Positions 33,750-42,170 of a stretch of DNA of 64,000 nucleotides are shown piece after piece. The position numbers and the translations under genes were made by a program. The DNA comes from Pyxicephalus adspersus (lineage: Eukaryota > Chordata > Amphibia > Anura > Pyxicephalidae). How positions within the stretch are numbered: position 1 is the stretch's first letter; every line of letters starts with the position of its first letter. The notes beneath the pieces are model-generated. The model ran no database searches, was not told where the DNA came from, and was given only the letters and a program-made list of their open reading frames with translations. The stretch lies in the NCBI RefSeq assembly GCF_032062135.1, contig NC_092861.1, positions 116,941,365 through 117,005,364 on the forward strand, in the 5' to 3' direction.

Positions 33750-35675
33750 ATGGCTGACTTGGAGACCGTGCTTGGGAGATTGAGGGAGGCAGCAAAAGAC
33801 AAAGGGGTCGCCTGGCTGGAAGAGAGGGTGACTGCTGTCATGGAGGGGGTTGCAGGGGGTCCGACACCGGAGCCCCCCTTGCCAAGACGCGCTCGGCGGT
33901 CTAGGCCGCCGGAGCGCCTAAGTCCAAGTGATACCCCCGGGGTCCAGCGCCGCTTCAGGAGCCCCGCAAGGGACCCTCCGGCTCCCCCCGCTAAGAGGAG
34001 ACCCAGTGATAACAGCGGGGGAGGCAGGAGGAATCCTCAGCCTCGGCGGGACCCCTCCGCTGACCGGTCGGAGGGCGCTGCACGGAGGGGCCGGTCAGCG
34101 CATCGTGGGAGTCAGAGACGGACGGCAGGCCCGGAAGGTGTCCCTACCTGTGGAGGCGTTGCCCGGCGGAGAGGTACCCAGGACGGAAGAACGGAGCCGA
34201 GCAGGGCATCGGAAGCGGTCGGGTCTCCGGAGCTGGTGAGGAATCCGTTGTCCCAAGTGTCCAGGAGGAGAGCGGGGATCGTCCGTTCGGTGGAGGCGGG
34301 CTCCGGGTCCGGGTGGAGCGCACGGAGGCCTGATCCGGAAGCGGAAGTGGCGGCCCTGGGAGGAAGTTCCGGTTTGAGCCCGGCGCCCGGAAGTGACATC
34401 ATTATTCAGCGCCCGGAAGTGGGTGAAGGCCCAGTTCGTGAGACCGGAGGGGAAGAGCGGTCAGAGGGAGAATTGTCCCAGGCGGAGGAGGAGCCCTGGC
34501 AGGGGCGACACAGCGGTACGGCGGCTGAGGGTCCTGGAGGAGCCCGGAAGCCTGGTGAGTACCGGGCTGTATGGGACCGGGACTTGGGGGTGGGGGGGGG
34601 ATTGTTTAATATGCCGGTGTGTACAGGGGTTGAGGCAGGCGGAATAAGGGGGCAACAAGGGGGGTCACTAGGGTGGCAAAGGGAGCAGGGACACGCAGGG
34701 GATTTGTTGAAGGGGCTGCGGGAATTATTGTTACAGTTTGATGGGGGGGCAGGAGTGTTGGCGGGGGCTGGTGCTGGGGGGGGTTTTGGGGCTGTAGGTC
34801 TGCACCGGGGCCAAGAGGTGGGGTGTGAGGATCAGGGTCCACCAGGGGGTAGTGGGATGGCCACCCCTCGATCAGTGGACACAGCAGGTGGGGGTAGTGC
34901 GAAGGAAGGAGAGGACAGACAGGAGGGTAGTGTGGAACAAAATTTGACGGGGATAACGGATGGTGCAAAAGGGGAGGTGTACGTGTGTTTCGAGGGCCCG
35001 TTGGGAGCTCACTTAGCGCAGGGGGTGAGAGAAAGAATTTGGAAGGGGGAGTATGTGGAAATTTTCTCGTTATTGCCTGTGGAGCGTTTTGGTGGTAGGG
35101 ATCTGAAGGTTGGAGAGGGGAGGAAGACTGGGGAAGAAAAAGGCCTATGGCGTTTCATCCCCAGGACTTTTCAAAATTGGCTGCAGGCGTTCGCCATTTT
35201 GGCCAGCATAGTGGGGGAAAAGGCTCCTGACAACTGCTCGGCGTTGTTCTGTTATTTAGACGCCATCAGTGAAGCGCATCGGGTGTATGGGGGGATCGCA
35301 TGGCTTAGGTATGACGAGCAGTTTAGGCAGCGAAAAGCGATGAGACCGGGAATGCGATGGGACCACAAGGATATCAGCTTGTGGATGAGGCTGATGACGT
35401 CGGCGAGGCTGCCCTTCCAGTCCTTTCCAGGGGGGGCCGGGGGTTCTGGAACCGCGGGATCCTTGGCAGGTAAGAAAAAAGGTTTATGCTGGCTGTTTAA
35501 TGAGGGGACTTGTAAATTTGGAACAACGTGTCGGTTCAAGCACGAGTGTTCCCACTGCGGGGGGGCGCATTCAGGTGTCCGCTGTATGTCCAAGGGCAGG
35601 GGCCGTCCCGCCGAGCTTGCGGGTAAAAGGGACGACGCCATTGAAGGTGGAAAGTCTGTGCCGTTTTCTCGCTGA
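33750..35675 (+). CDS. Gag-like protein of the Ngaro-like element (ORF1)
   Basis: 641 residues from the ATG at 33750 (MADLETVLG); an upstream TTG gives 12 more codons but is not a likely start. Residues 1-200 are rich in R, S and P; 210-400 are glycine-rich. About 460-565 is a conserved-looking globular region (RTFQNWLQAFAILAS, then WLRYDEQFRQRKAM and WDHKDISLWMRL) of the kind seen in Gag-like ORFs of vertebrate DIRS/Ngaro elements. A C-x7-C-x5-C-x3-H zinc finger spans C580-H598, followed by a C-x2-C-x3-H-x4-C knuckle (C600-C612). The protein should package element RNA. The last 176 bp overlap ORF2 in another frame. Two consensus splice donors lie inside (after 34554 and 35469). Confidence 0.85.
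   Translation: MADLETVLGRLREAAKDKGVAWLEERVTAVMEGVAGGPTPEPPLPRRARRSRPPERLSPSDTPGVQRRFRSPARDPPAPPAKRRPSDNSGGGRRNPQPRRDPSADRSEGAARRGRSAHRGSQRRTAGPEGVPTCGGVARRRGTQDGRTEPSRASEAVGSPELVRNPLSQVSRRRAGIVRSVEAGSGSGWSARRPDPEAEVAALGGSSGLSPAPGSDIIIQRPEVGEGPVRETGGEERSEGELSQAEEEPWQGRHSGTAAEGPGGARKPGEYRAVWDRDLGVGGGLFNMPVCTGVEAGGIRGQQGGSLGWQREQGHAGDLLKGLRELLLQFDGGAGVLAGAGAGGGFGAVGLHRGQEVGCEDQGPPGGSGMATPRSVDTAGGGSAKEGEDRQEGSVEQNLTGITDGAKGEVYVCFEGPLGAHLAQGVRERIWKGEYVEIFSLLPVERFGGRDLKVGEGRKTGEEKGLWRFIPRTFQNWLQAFAILASIVGEKAPDNCSALFCYLDAISEAHRVYGGIAWLRYDEQFRQRKAMRPGMRWDHKDISLWMRLMTSARLPFQSFPGGAGGSGTAGSLAGKKKGLCWLFNEGTCKFGTTCRFKHECSHCGGAHSGVRCMSKGRGRPAELAGKRDDAIEGGKSVPFSR
34555..34560 (+). promoter_or_regulatory. 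Candidate splice donor 1 (CTG|GTGAGT)
   Basis: Good donor consensus in ORF1. The exon would end at 34554, the first base of a codon (phase 1). Inferred from sequence only. Confidence 0.4.
35470..35475 (+). promoter_or_regulatory. Candidate splice donor 2 (CAG|GTAAGA)
   Basis: Very strong donor consensus. The exon would end at 35469, again phase 1, just before the zinc-finger codons (from 35487), so splicing here would remove both zinc motifs from Gag. Confidence 0.5.
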
Positions 35676-37230
35676 CTATCCGGATAGAAGAGCTGCTAGG
35701 GTTTTGCGGGAGGGTTTTACTGAAGGTTTTCGGATCCCATGCGACCTGCTGAGTATCCCATCTGTGGCAAAAAATTTAAAATCGGCTTTAAATAATCTGG
35801 GGGTGGTGGCGGCAAAATTGGCCAAGGAGGTGTCTTTGGGGCGCATGGCCGGCCCTTTTGCGGAGCCACCCTTAGTGGACTTGGTGGTGTCCCCGCTGGG
35901 GGTGGTCCCCAAGAAGGAACCACAACAGTTTAGGATGATACACCATTTGTCTTATCCTAGGGGTGGCTCGGTGAATGACGGGATTGCGCCGGACCTTTGC
36001 AAGGTAGTGTATACATCCTTTGACACTGCAGTCGCGTTAGTCAGGAGGGCGGGGATGGGTTGTCTGATGGCCAAGGCCGACATTGAATCGGCTTTTCGAT
36101 TGTTACCGGTTCACCCGGAGAGTTTTCGGTTGCTGGGGTGTTGTTGGGAGGGGCAGTTCTATGTGGACAAATGTTTGCCCATGGGGTGCTCGGTGTCCTG
36201 TTCCTTGTTTGAGCTGTTCAGTTCATTTGTGGAATGGGTGGTTCGCAGGGTCTCAGGGCTAGCGTCCATTATTCATTATCTGGACGACTTCTTTTGTGTG
36301 GGCCCCAGGGGCTCTTTGGTGTGTGCGCAGTTGTTGGGCACCTTGCAGGACGTGACTGAGGGGATGGGGATTCCGTTGGCCAGTGAAAAAACAGTGGGCC
36401 CAGTTACTGAGATTTGTTTTTTGGGGATCATGCTGGATTCAGGGCGAATGGAATACCGTTTGCCGGATGACAAGTTGCGAGACCTTAAGGCTGCAGTGCT
36501 GAGGGCCAAGGATTTGCGCAAACTGAGATTGAGGGAATTGCAGTCGCTGTTGGGCAAACTCCAGTTTGCGTGCAAAATAATGCCAATGGGCCGGATCTTT
36601 TGCAGAAGGCTGGCGGCTGCCACGGCGGGGATTACGGTGCCGAGTCATTTCGTGCGGTTGACGCGGGTATTGAGAGGGGATCTGGAGGTCTGGAGCCGTT
36701 TTTTGGAGGCTTACAATGGCAGATCTTTGTGGATGGATTCGGAAGTAGACAATGGTGCGCTGGATTTATGGACTGATGCAGCTGGAAGTGGTGGGTATGG
36801 GGCCTATTTTGCTGGCCGGTGGAGTGCTGAACCCTGGCCGGGAACGTGGCAGGATCAAGGCTTGTGTAAAAATTTGGTGCTTTTGGAGCTTTTTCCCATT
36901 GTAGTTGCTGTAGCGCTGTGGGGACACTTGTTCCAGAATCGCAAGGTCAGGTTCCACTGCGATAATATGGGGGTAGTGGAGGTTATTAACAGGAATTCAG
37001 CGTCTTCTCCTCAAGTGATTTGTTTGTTACAATTTTTGGTGTTGGTGTGTTTACGGTATAATATATATGTGAGAGCTGTGTATGTGCCCGGGTGCGAGAA
37101 TGTAATTGCGGACTCCCTTTCTCGTTTTCAGTGGGCGCGTTTTCGAGAGGTGGCTCCAGGGGCAGAAGAACACGGGACCCCATGTCCGAAGGAGTTGTGG
37201 CAGGTGATATGGGGGTCCTTGCCGGATTGA
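35500..37230 (+). CDS. Reverse transcriptase / RNase H of the Ngaro-like element (ORF2)
   Basis: 576 codons open from the first ATG at 35500; the frame is open some way upstream, so the true start may come from a frameshift out of ORF1. RT: DLVVSPLGVVPKKE with RMIHHLSYP (about residues 125-155), AKADIESAFRLLPV with catalytic D194, LPMGCSVSCSLFE, and YLDD at 260-263 holding the other two aspartates. RNase H follows: WTDAAGSGGYGAY (D426), LLELFPIVVAVALWG, FHCDNMGVVEVINR and NVIADSLSRFQW, covering the acidic catalytic set. The order and the IESAF and YLDD types fit the DIRS/Ngaro RT group. It would convert element RNA to DNA and degrade the RNA strand. No stop or frameshift. Overlaps ORF1 by 176 bp and the recombinase ORF by 49 bp. 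Confidence 0.93.
   Translation: MRGLVNLEQRVGSSTSVPTAGGRIQVSAVCPRAGAVPPSLRVKGTTPLKVESLCRFLADYPDRRAARVLREGFTEGFRIPCDLLSIPSVAKNLKSALNNLGVVAAKLAKEVSLGRMAGPFAEPPLVDLVVSPLGVVPKKEPQQFRMIHHLSYPRGGSVNDGIAPDLCKVVYTSFDTAVALVRRAGMGCLMAKADIESAFRLLPVHPESFRLLGCCWEGQFYVDKCLPMGCSVSCSLFELFSSFVEWVVRRVSGLASIIHYLDDFFCVGPRGSLVCAQLLGTLQDVTEGMGIPLASEKTVGPVTEICFLGIMLDSGRMEYRLPDDKLRDLKAAVLRAKDLRKLRLRELQSLLGKLQFACKIMPMGRIFCRRLAAATAGITVPSHFVRLTRVLRGDLEVWSRFLEAYNGRSLWMDSEVDNGALDLWTDAAGSGGYGAYFAGRWSAEPWPGTWQDQGLCKNLVLLELFPIVVAVALWGHLFQNRKVRFHCDNMGVVEVINRNSASSPQVICLLQFLVLVCLRYNIYVRAVYVPGCENVIADSLSRFQWARFREVAPGAEEHGTPCPKELWQVIWGSLPD
37112..37131 (+). promoter_or_regulatory. Candidate splice acceptor ahead of the recombinase
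   Basis: CTCCCTTTCTCGTTTTCAG is a pyrimidine-rich tract ending CAG at 37131. An exon starting at 37132 enters the recombinase frame as bases 2-3 of a codon, matching both phase-1 donors in ORF1. Confidence 0.45.
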
Positions 37231-38102
37231 TAAGACGGTCGGTTAGTATGGGCACTTGGGCGGCCTATGAAGGAGTCTGGAAGGAATGGTTTCTGTTTAT
37301 ACAAGGGGATGGCTGGGGAATCGGTGAGGGAGCCGGGGAGGAGACAGTTTTGTTGTTTTTACTATGGAATTTTCAGAAGGGAGTGTCCAAAGGGGCTATG
37401 GGGAAAAAGTTGGCCGGGTTGGCCTTTTTGTTTAAGCTGTTGGGCTGGGTGGATGTTACTAAAAGCTTTGTAGTGCGTCAGGCATTTAAGGGTTATAGGA
37501 AAGGAGAATGCCGGAGGGATCGGAGGCGGCCGGTGTCATTAGTGATGTTGAAAGGATTGTGTGACAGTTTGGGTGGGATTTGTGTCAACGCATTTGAAGA
37601 AGTGCTGTTCAAGGCATTATTTGTGACTACGTTCTTTGCAGCGCTCAGATTGGGTGAAGTGGTGTGTCCCAGGAAGGGTCAGGCGGGGGGTTTGATGTGG
37701 GCCGATGTGCAGTTGGAAGAGGAATTTGTGAGGATTTGGATTGGTAGGTCTAAAACAGATCAATCAGGTAAAGGGGTGGGGCTGGTGCTGTGGGGTTTGA
37801 ATGACGCTGATCTGTGCCCGGTAAGGGCTTTGCGGGCTTATCTGGGGGTGCGCCCAAGCAGGGAAGGGCCTTTCTTCGTGCATGAAGATGGGTCCTTTGT
37901 GACGCGTTTTCAATTTGTTTCGGTTTTCAAGAAATGTGTGGAGGCCACTGGCCGGCTGATTGGTGAGTACTCGGCTCATTCGTTTCGCATAGGGGCGGCC
38001 ACAGAGGCGGCTCGGTGGGGGCTGGGGCCGGAGGTAATCAAAACCATTGGGCGGTGGGAGTCACGTCGCTTTCAGCTGTATGTGAGACCGCAGCTGCTGT
38101 AG
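37182..38102 (+). CDS. Tyrosine recombinase of the Ngaro-like element (ORF3)
   Basis: 306 residues from the ATG at 37182; the frame is open from 37092 through a GTG. The catalytic set is complete: R156 in AALRLGE, H266 and R269 in HSFRIGAA, W292 in IGRW, and the nucleophile Y300 in QLYVRPQ. An N-terminal SAM-like part (about 15-90) has TWAAYEGVWKEW and FLLWNFQ. The enzyme would integrate the circular DNA copy of the element by cutting and rejoining through a covalent tyrosine link, in place of a DDE integrase. No stops. It overlaps the end of ORF2 by 49 bp, and a strong acceptor at 37131 could instead fuse it to Gag. Confidence 0.93.
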   Translation: MSEGVVAGDMGVLAGLIRRSVSMGTWAAYEGVWKEWFLFIQGDGWGIGEGAGEETVLLFLLWNFQKGVSKGAMGKKLAGLAFLFKLLGWVDVTKSFVVRQAFKGYRKGECRRDRRRPVSLVMLKGLCDSLGGICVNAFEEVLFKALFVTTFFAALRLGEVVCPRKGQAGGLMWADVQLEEEFVRIWIGRSKTDQSGKGVGLVLWGLNDADLCPVRALRAYLGVRPSREGPFFVHEDGSFVTRFQFVSVFKKCVEATGRLIGEYSAHSFRIGAATEAARWGLGPEVIKTIGRWESRRFQLYVRPQLL

Positions 38103-38127
38103 GGACGGGGTTTGGGCTGGGCAGTTG

Positions 38128-38808
38128 ATGGTTAAAGGAGGCGGGGGTTTTTTTTTTTTTGTTGCAGGCCCAGTTTTATGTCGTTGTTTTGTTTATTTTC
38201 TCTTGTTTTCAGATGGGACCACCTGTTTAATCTGGATCCTTGGGCATTCCTTTGTCTACTGGGGGGCAAAGCGGGCTGATGTTCGCCAGAATGGTCGACA
38301 GTTAGGGCTCAGGAGGGATGAGGCTCAGGTACGGTGGATTGGGATTCCAGGCATGCAATGGAGGAGGGTGGTCCCAGAAATCAACCGTTTTGCTTGTTTG
38401 GATAAGCCCCCTCATATTTTGGTGATTCATGCGGGTGGGAACGATTTAGGAACCCGGCCTATGCGGAATTTAATTAGGGATATTAAATGTGATTTTTTAC
38501 GGTTGCGCGGGGCATTCCCCAGCACGGTTTTCTTGTGGTCGGACATAGTGGCAAGGAGATCTTGGAGGCAGGCTCGATCGGTTGATCGCCTGAACAAGGC
38601 TCGGGCTAAAGTAAATAAGGAGGTGGGTCGTTTTCTGGTCAGAATTGGGGGTCAAGTTGTTCGCCACCGGGAGTTGGAGACAGACACTGAATCTTTTCTT
38701 CGCAGTGATGGGGTTCACCTTAACGCGGTGGGCACCGACCTTTGGCTGCTGAGCCTACAGGAGGGCCTACACAGGGCTCTGAAGGTGTGGAGGTGCGCGC
38801 AAACTTAA
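38128..38808 (+). CDS. SGNH-family hydrolase of the Ngaro-like element (ORF4)
   Basis: 226 codons from an ATG at 38128, but the first 28 residues (glycine and phenylalanine runs encoded by poly-T) look like untranslated sequence; the domain starts after a splice-acceptor-like site at 38212. SGNH/GDSL block I is ILGHSFVYWG with the serine at 41 (GHS instead of GDS); block III is HAGGNDLG with N105; block V is SDGVHLN with D194 and H197, completing the Ser-Asp-His set. Such hydrolases act on esters of lipids or acetylated sugars; the substrate in these elements is unknown. An additional hydrolase ORF is a known trait of some vertebrate Ngaro elements. Intact frame. The stop lies in a perfect 12-bp inverted repeat. 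Confidence 0.85.
   Translation: MVKGGGGFFFFVAGPVLCRCFVYFLLFSDGTTCLIWILGHSFVYWGAKRADVRQNGRQLGLRRDEAQVRWIGIPGMQWRRVVPEINRFACLDKPPHILVIHAGGNDLGTRPMRNLIRDIKCDFLRLRGAFPSTVFLWSDIVARRSWRQARSVDRLNKARAKVNKEVGRFLVRIGGQVVRHRELETDTESFLRSDGVHLNAVGTDLWLLSLQEGLHRALKVWRCAQT
38183..38212 (+). promoter_or_regulatory. Candidate splice acceptor ahead of the hydrolase
   Basis: The tract TTGTTTATTTTCTCTTGTTTTCAG ends at 38212 and is a textbook pyrimidine tract plus CAG. An exon from 38213 supplies bases 2-3 of the GAT codon, so either phase-1 donor in Gag would join in frame to the hydrolase domain. Confidence 0.5.
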
Positions 38809-38826
38809 GGTATCAAGTTTGCGCGC
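38795..38826. repeat. Perfect 12-bp inverted repeat at the hydrolase stop codon
   Basis: GCGCGCAAACTT, 8-base spacer, AAGTTTGCGCGC. The first T of the TAA stop lies in the left arm. A stable hairpin could form in RNA or single-stranded DNA. Role unknown. Confidence 0.9.
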
Positions 38827-38982
38827 TATGGCGGTTTTAGTATTTGAAGGTCCATGGAAGTTAGAATTCAAAATGGGGGAATGTACGGGGGTGGGACCCA
38901 TAATTGTATGGGCACTGTTTGTTATGTGGTTGCCTTGCATGACACTCGGTTGTTGTGGAGGCTAGGTTTACGAGGTAGAACC

Positions 38983-39862
38983 NNNNNNNNNNNNNNNNNN
39001 NNNNNNNNNNNNNNNNNNNNNNNNNNNNNNNNNNNNNNNNNNNNNNNNNNNNNNNNNNNNNNNNNNNNNNNNNNNNNNNNNNNNNNNNNNNNNNNNNNNN
39101 NNNNNNNNNNNNNNNNNNNNNNNNNNNNNNNNNNNNNNNNNNNNNNNNNNNNNNNNNNNNNNNNNNNNNNNNNNNNNNNNNNNNNNNNNNNNNNNNNNNN
39201 NNNNNNNNNNNNNNNNNNNNNNNNNNNNNNNNNNNNNNNNNNNNNNNNNNNNNNNNNNNNNNNNNNNNNNNNNNNNNNNNNNNNNNNNNNNNNNNNNNNN
39301 NNNNNNNNNNNNNNNNNNNNNNNNNNNNNNNNNNNNNNNNNNNNNNNNNNNNNNNNNNNNNNNNNNNNNNNNNNNNNNNNNNNNNNNNNNNNNNNNNNNN
39401 NNNNNNNNNNNNNNNNNNNNNNNNNNNNNNNNNNNNNNNNNNNNNNNNNNNNNNNNNNNNNNNNNNNNNNNNNNNNNNNNNNNNNNNNNNNNNNNNNNNN
39501 NNNNNNNNNNNNNNNNNNNNNNNNNNNNNNNNNNNNNNNNNNNNNNNNNNNNNNNNNNNNNNNNNNNNNNNNNNNNNNNNNNNNNNNNNNNNNNNNNNNN
39601 NNNNNNNNNNNNNNNNNNNNNNNNNNNNNNNNNNNNNNNNNNNNNNNNNNNNNNNNNNNNNNNNNNNNNNNNNNNNNNNNNNNNNNNNNNNNNNNNNNNN
39701 NNNNNNNNNNNNNNNNNNNNNNNNNNNNNNNNNNNNNNNNNNNNNNNNNNNNNNNNNNNNNNNNNNNNNNNNNNNNNNNNNNNNNNNNNNNNNNNNNNNN
39801 NNNNNNNNNNNNNNNNNNNNNNNNNNNNNNNNNNNNNNNNNNNNNNNNNNNNNNNNNNNNNN
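38983..39862. other. Assembly gap (880 N)
   Basis: Unknown bases between the hydrolase ORF and the 3' end of the Ngaro-like element. The two long open frames that cross it are artefacts. Confidence 1.
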
Positions 39863-39897
39863 AAATGGTTCGGTTATAAAATGTTGTAATACGGTTA

Positions 39898-39903
39898 AAT
39901 AAA
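39898..39903 (+). terminator. Polyadenylation signal of the Ngaro-like element
   Basis: AATAAA just after the gap, followed about 35-50 bp later by GT- and T-rich sequence (GGTGTGTGTATTTTTTTTG), the usual downstream element. Confidence 0.6.
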
Positions 39904-39980
39904 GGGGGCTGCTATGGCCAACTTTTACCAACAAGAATGGTGTGTGTATTTTTTTTGTTGGGGTACCGAAAGGGTAAAGG

Positions 39981-40437
39981 AAAAAATTGGTCAAGTTATA
40001 TAGCAGCTATGGATTCATCTGAAGTACCCTAGTCATGATAATAGCTTTCTTGATTATTATTTTATGAAGTCAATAGCTAATTTAGCCAATGTATGGGTTT
40101 AGCAGAAAGACATATGCTCAGCTTATAAAACATAAAGATAAATCACAACCATGTTATTTGAAAATAAAAAGTTTTGTCAAATAAAACCCAATCCAAAAGT
40201 AAACCAGGTACTTATTTACCTAAGAATAGAATTAATCTGCTTTGACTTGAGTAAAAACCTAGGACACAAAATGTGCCCATCATAGCTAACAAAACAGTAA
40301 TGTCAATAAAATTTCAATGAATAAATAAATTCATGGTATGTTGTGTTTAAACCATTTATCTAAAAAGAAGTTTAAAAATAAAACCACATGTTCTCAGTCT
40401 GTATATTTGTTTTCTCTATTATAGGTTATATATTTTG
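39981..40437. other. AT-rich background, no gene seen
   Basis: No supportable feature. Confidence 0.5.
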
Positions 40438-40515
40438 TACTTTTGAAATGTATTTAAATGATCTTTTATACATTGTTATTGCCAACCCTGGTCAAATGTC
40501 ACCACGTTAAGTGTG
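40438..40515 (+). repeat. Host repeat copy 3, left part
   Basis: GTACTTTTGA and AAATGATCTTTTATACATTG match 7293 and 8400. The right part continues after the Harbinger insert (about 41374-41455: CAAACTCTTTAATATGAATG, then ATGAGGACACAGCACCATC). Confidence 0.55.
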
Positions 40516-40518
40516 TAA

Positions 40519-41370
40519 GGCTTAGTCTACACGGACTGTTTCCCCAGCGTTTAACCTGAGGCTTTTAAAGCCCTTGTTTGAAGTCCCCATGCATTCCAAT
40601 GGGCTAATCTACACCAGGACGTTTCCTTCAGGCATGTTTTTGAGCTTTATTTTAAACGTTGCTTGCAACGTTTAAAAAATTAAAACGCTGGTAAATCGCG
40701 GGAAATCGCGGGAAAACGCGGGAAATCGCGGGAAAACGCGTCCATTGATTTTAATGGGAGCGTTTTCCTGCGTTTATGCATGCTAGAAATTGTCAATAAA
40801 AAAGCTTCCATTGATTTCAATGGAGGCTTTTACAAACATTTTAACAATAGCCTGTGTCCTGTGTCACTATTCTATGTGTCATGCATGAATAATTACATGT
40901 ACTATGCTGTTAAAAATTAACACCTATGCCTGGCACGTGTGAAATTGTCTGCCATTGTGTTTGCTTTTGGTGCTTTTCACACTTGCAAATGATGTCATTC
41001 GTTATCACTTGTGTGTAGTCATTGTCTTTAATTGTGCTTCACTTTGCACTCTTTTCAGTCTATTCTGTGTATACTGTTACATTTATCACTGTACTGTTGC
41101 ATGATCACATTATCACATGTATGCAGGGATGTATGTACTTCCTGTACTTGCAGAAATCACTGCCCAGGGTTACAGTTTGCATTTCTACCAAGTGCTAAAA
41201 CGCTTGTAGAATCGCGGTAAAACGCGGATAAACGCGGCATAGACGTTTTTCAGCTTTTTCCAGCATTTTTAAAAAAGTTTTAAAACGTTAGAATAAGTGC
41301 ATAAAAACGCTTATAAACGCAGTAGGAACGTTTACATGCCTTTTTACAAAACGTCCATGTAGACCCAGCC
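40519..41370. mobile_element. PIF/Harbinger-like non-autonomous element, copy 2
   Basis: 852 bp with the same inverted termini as 8604-9442 (GGCTTAGTCTACACGGAC and complement of GGCTGGGTCTACATGGAC) and TAA at 40516-40518 and 41371-41373. Nearly identical to copy 1 over most of its length, which suggests recent activity of an autonomous partner elsewhere. Differences: a shorter CGCGGGAAA minisatellite and about 20 extra bases near 41161 (GCCCAGGGTTACAGTTTGCA). Confidence 0.82.
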
Positions 41371-41455
41371 TAACAAACTCTTTAATATGAATGGCAAACG
41401 TTTGTTACACATGTTATATGAGGACACAGCACCATCTTCTGGTGTGAGAATATAC

Positions 41456-42029
41456 CAAGATTTTTTTTAGGTAGCTAAAAGATAGTTGGGGAAGTAGTAT
41501 CAAAATATACAAGCATATTAGGAGACAATTTAACAAGAATGGTGGGGGAAATGGCCAAAGACTGAACCTAGGGGTAATCTAACAAAGTGTCGTTAGAAAT
41601 GCATGGCAAGAATCCACTGAAGTAGACCTTATAGAACTGCTCCTATAGGTTTGACGAAAACAAAAAAAAGACTAGATTTCAAAATACTAGCTAGAGAAAA
41701 ATGAAGGGTTCTCCACTTACAGCAGACACATGTTGGATACGTGTCACTTCCTTAGTCAGGTACTCACATGCCTCTGAGACTTCTGTGCCAGACAGGTTAG
41801 GGTACTTAGGTTATTGTACCTAGGTTTATTGATTTTAAGAGATGCGAAAGGTTAACTTAGAACCCAGGGTTCAAGCATAAACTTACTAAAGATACTATAG
41901 AGACTCCTGACAGTCAGGAGTCATGTCAGGAGCAGGTAAGGTCCTGCAGGTAGAGTTTTTATTAGGTCAGGAGAAGTGGGATCAGTAACTAGGTCAAGAA
42001 AACAGCAGAGTCACTCCAATGGCAGGTTA
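41456..42029. other. Background with a 21-bp palindrome
   Basis: No gene. GACTCCTGAC-A-GTCAGGAGTC at 41902-41922 is a perfect palindrome with a one-base centre. Confidence 0.5.
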
Positions 42030-42170
42030 ATATTAGTTTGTATTTATATAACACTTACCTATTACACAGCATTTTACAAAGTTCATATTCATGTCACTAG
42101 CTGTCTGTCAGAGGGGCTCATAATCTATTCTCCTTACAATAATCCTATATGCTAGCCACTGAGCCATTGT
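42030..42170 (+). repeat. Diverged copy of the 11637 dispersed repeat
   Basis: TTATATAACACTTACCTATT ... CAGCATTTTACAAAG ... GGGGCTCATAATCTATTCTC follows the same order as 11637-11760. Confidence 0.5.

Larger units (their letters stand above)
33500..39980 (+). mobile_element. Ngaro-like tyrosine-recombinase retrotransposon
   Basis: A GC-rich block in AT-rich DNA with the gene set of a Ngaro/DIRS-order element: Gag, RT/RNase H, tyrosine recombinase and an SGNH hydrolase, all on the plus strand and all open. These elements copy through RNA and insert by recombinase rather than by a DDE integrase; there is none here, and no protease was recognised. Presence of the hydrolase favours Ngaro over DIRS1-like groups. 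Limits are approximate: the expected split terminal repeats are not visible because an 880-base N gap covers most of the right side. A polyadenylation signal at 39898 marks the 3' region. Confidence 0.88.

Noticed and set aside
34112..36957. Minus-strand and alternate-frame ORFs over the Ngaro-like genes
   Set aside because: Shadows of GC-rich coding sequence; proline-rich, no motif, and contradicted by clear Gag and RT on the plus strand.
38854..39994. Two long ORFs across the N gap
   Set aside because: Nearly all residues are unknown; the frames are open only because N codons cannot be stops.
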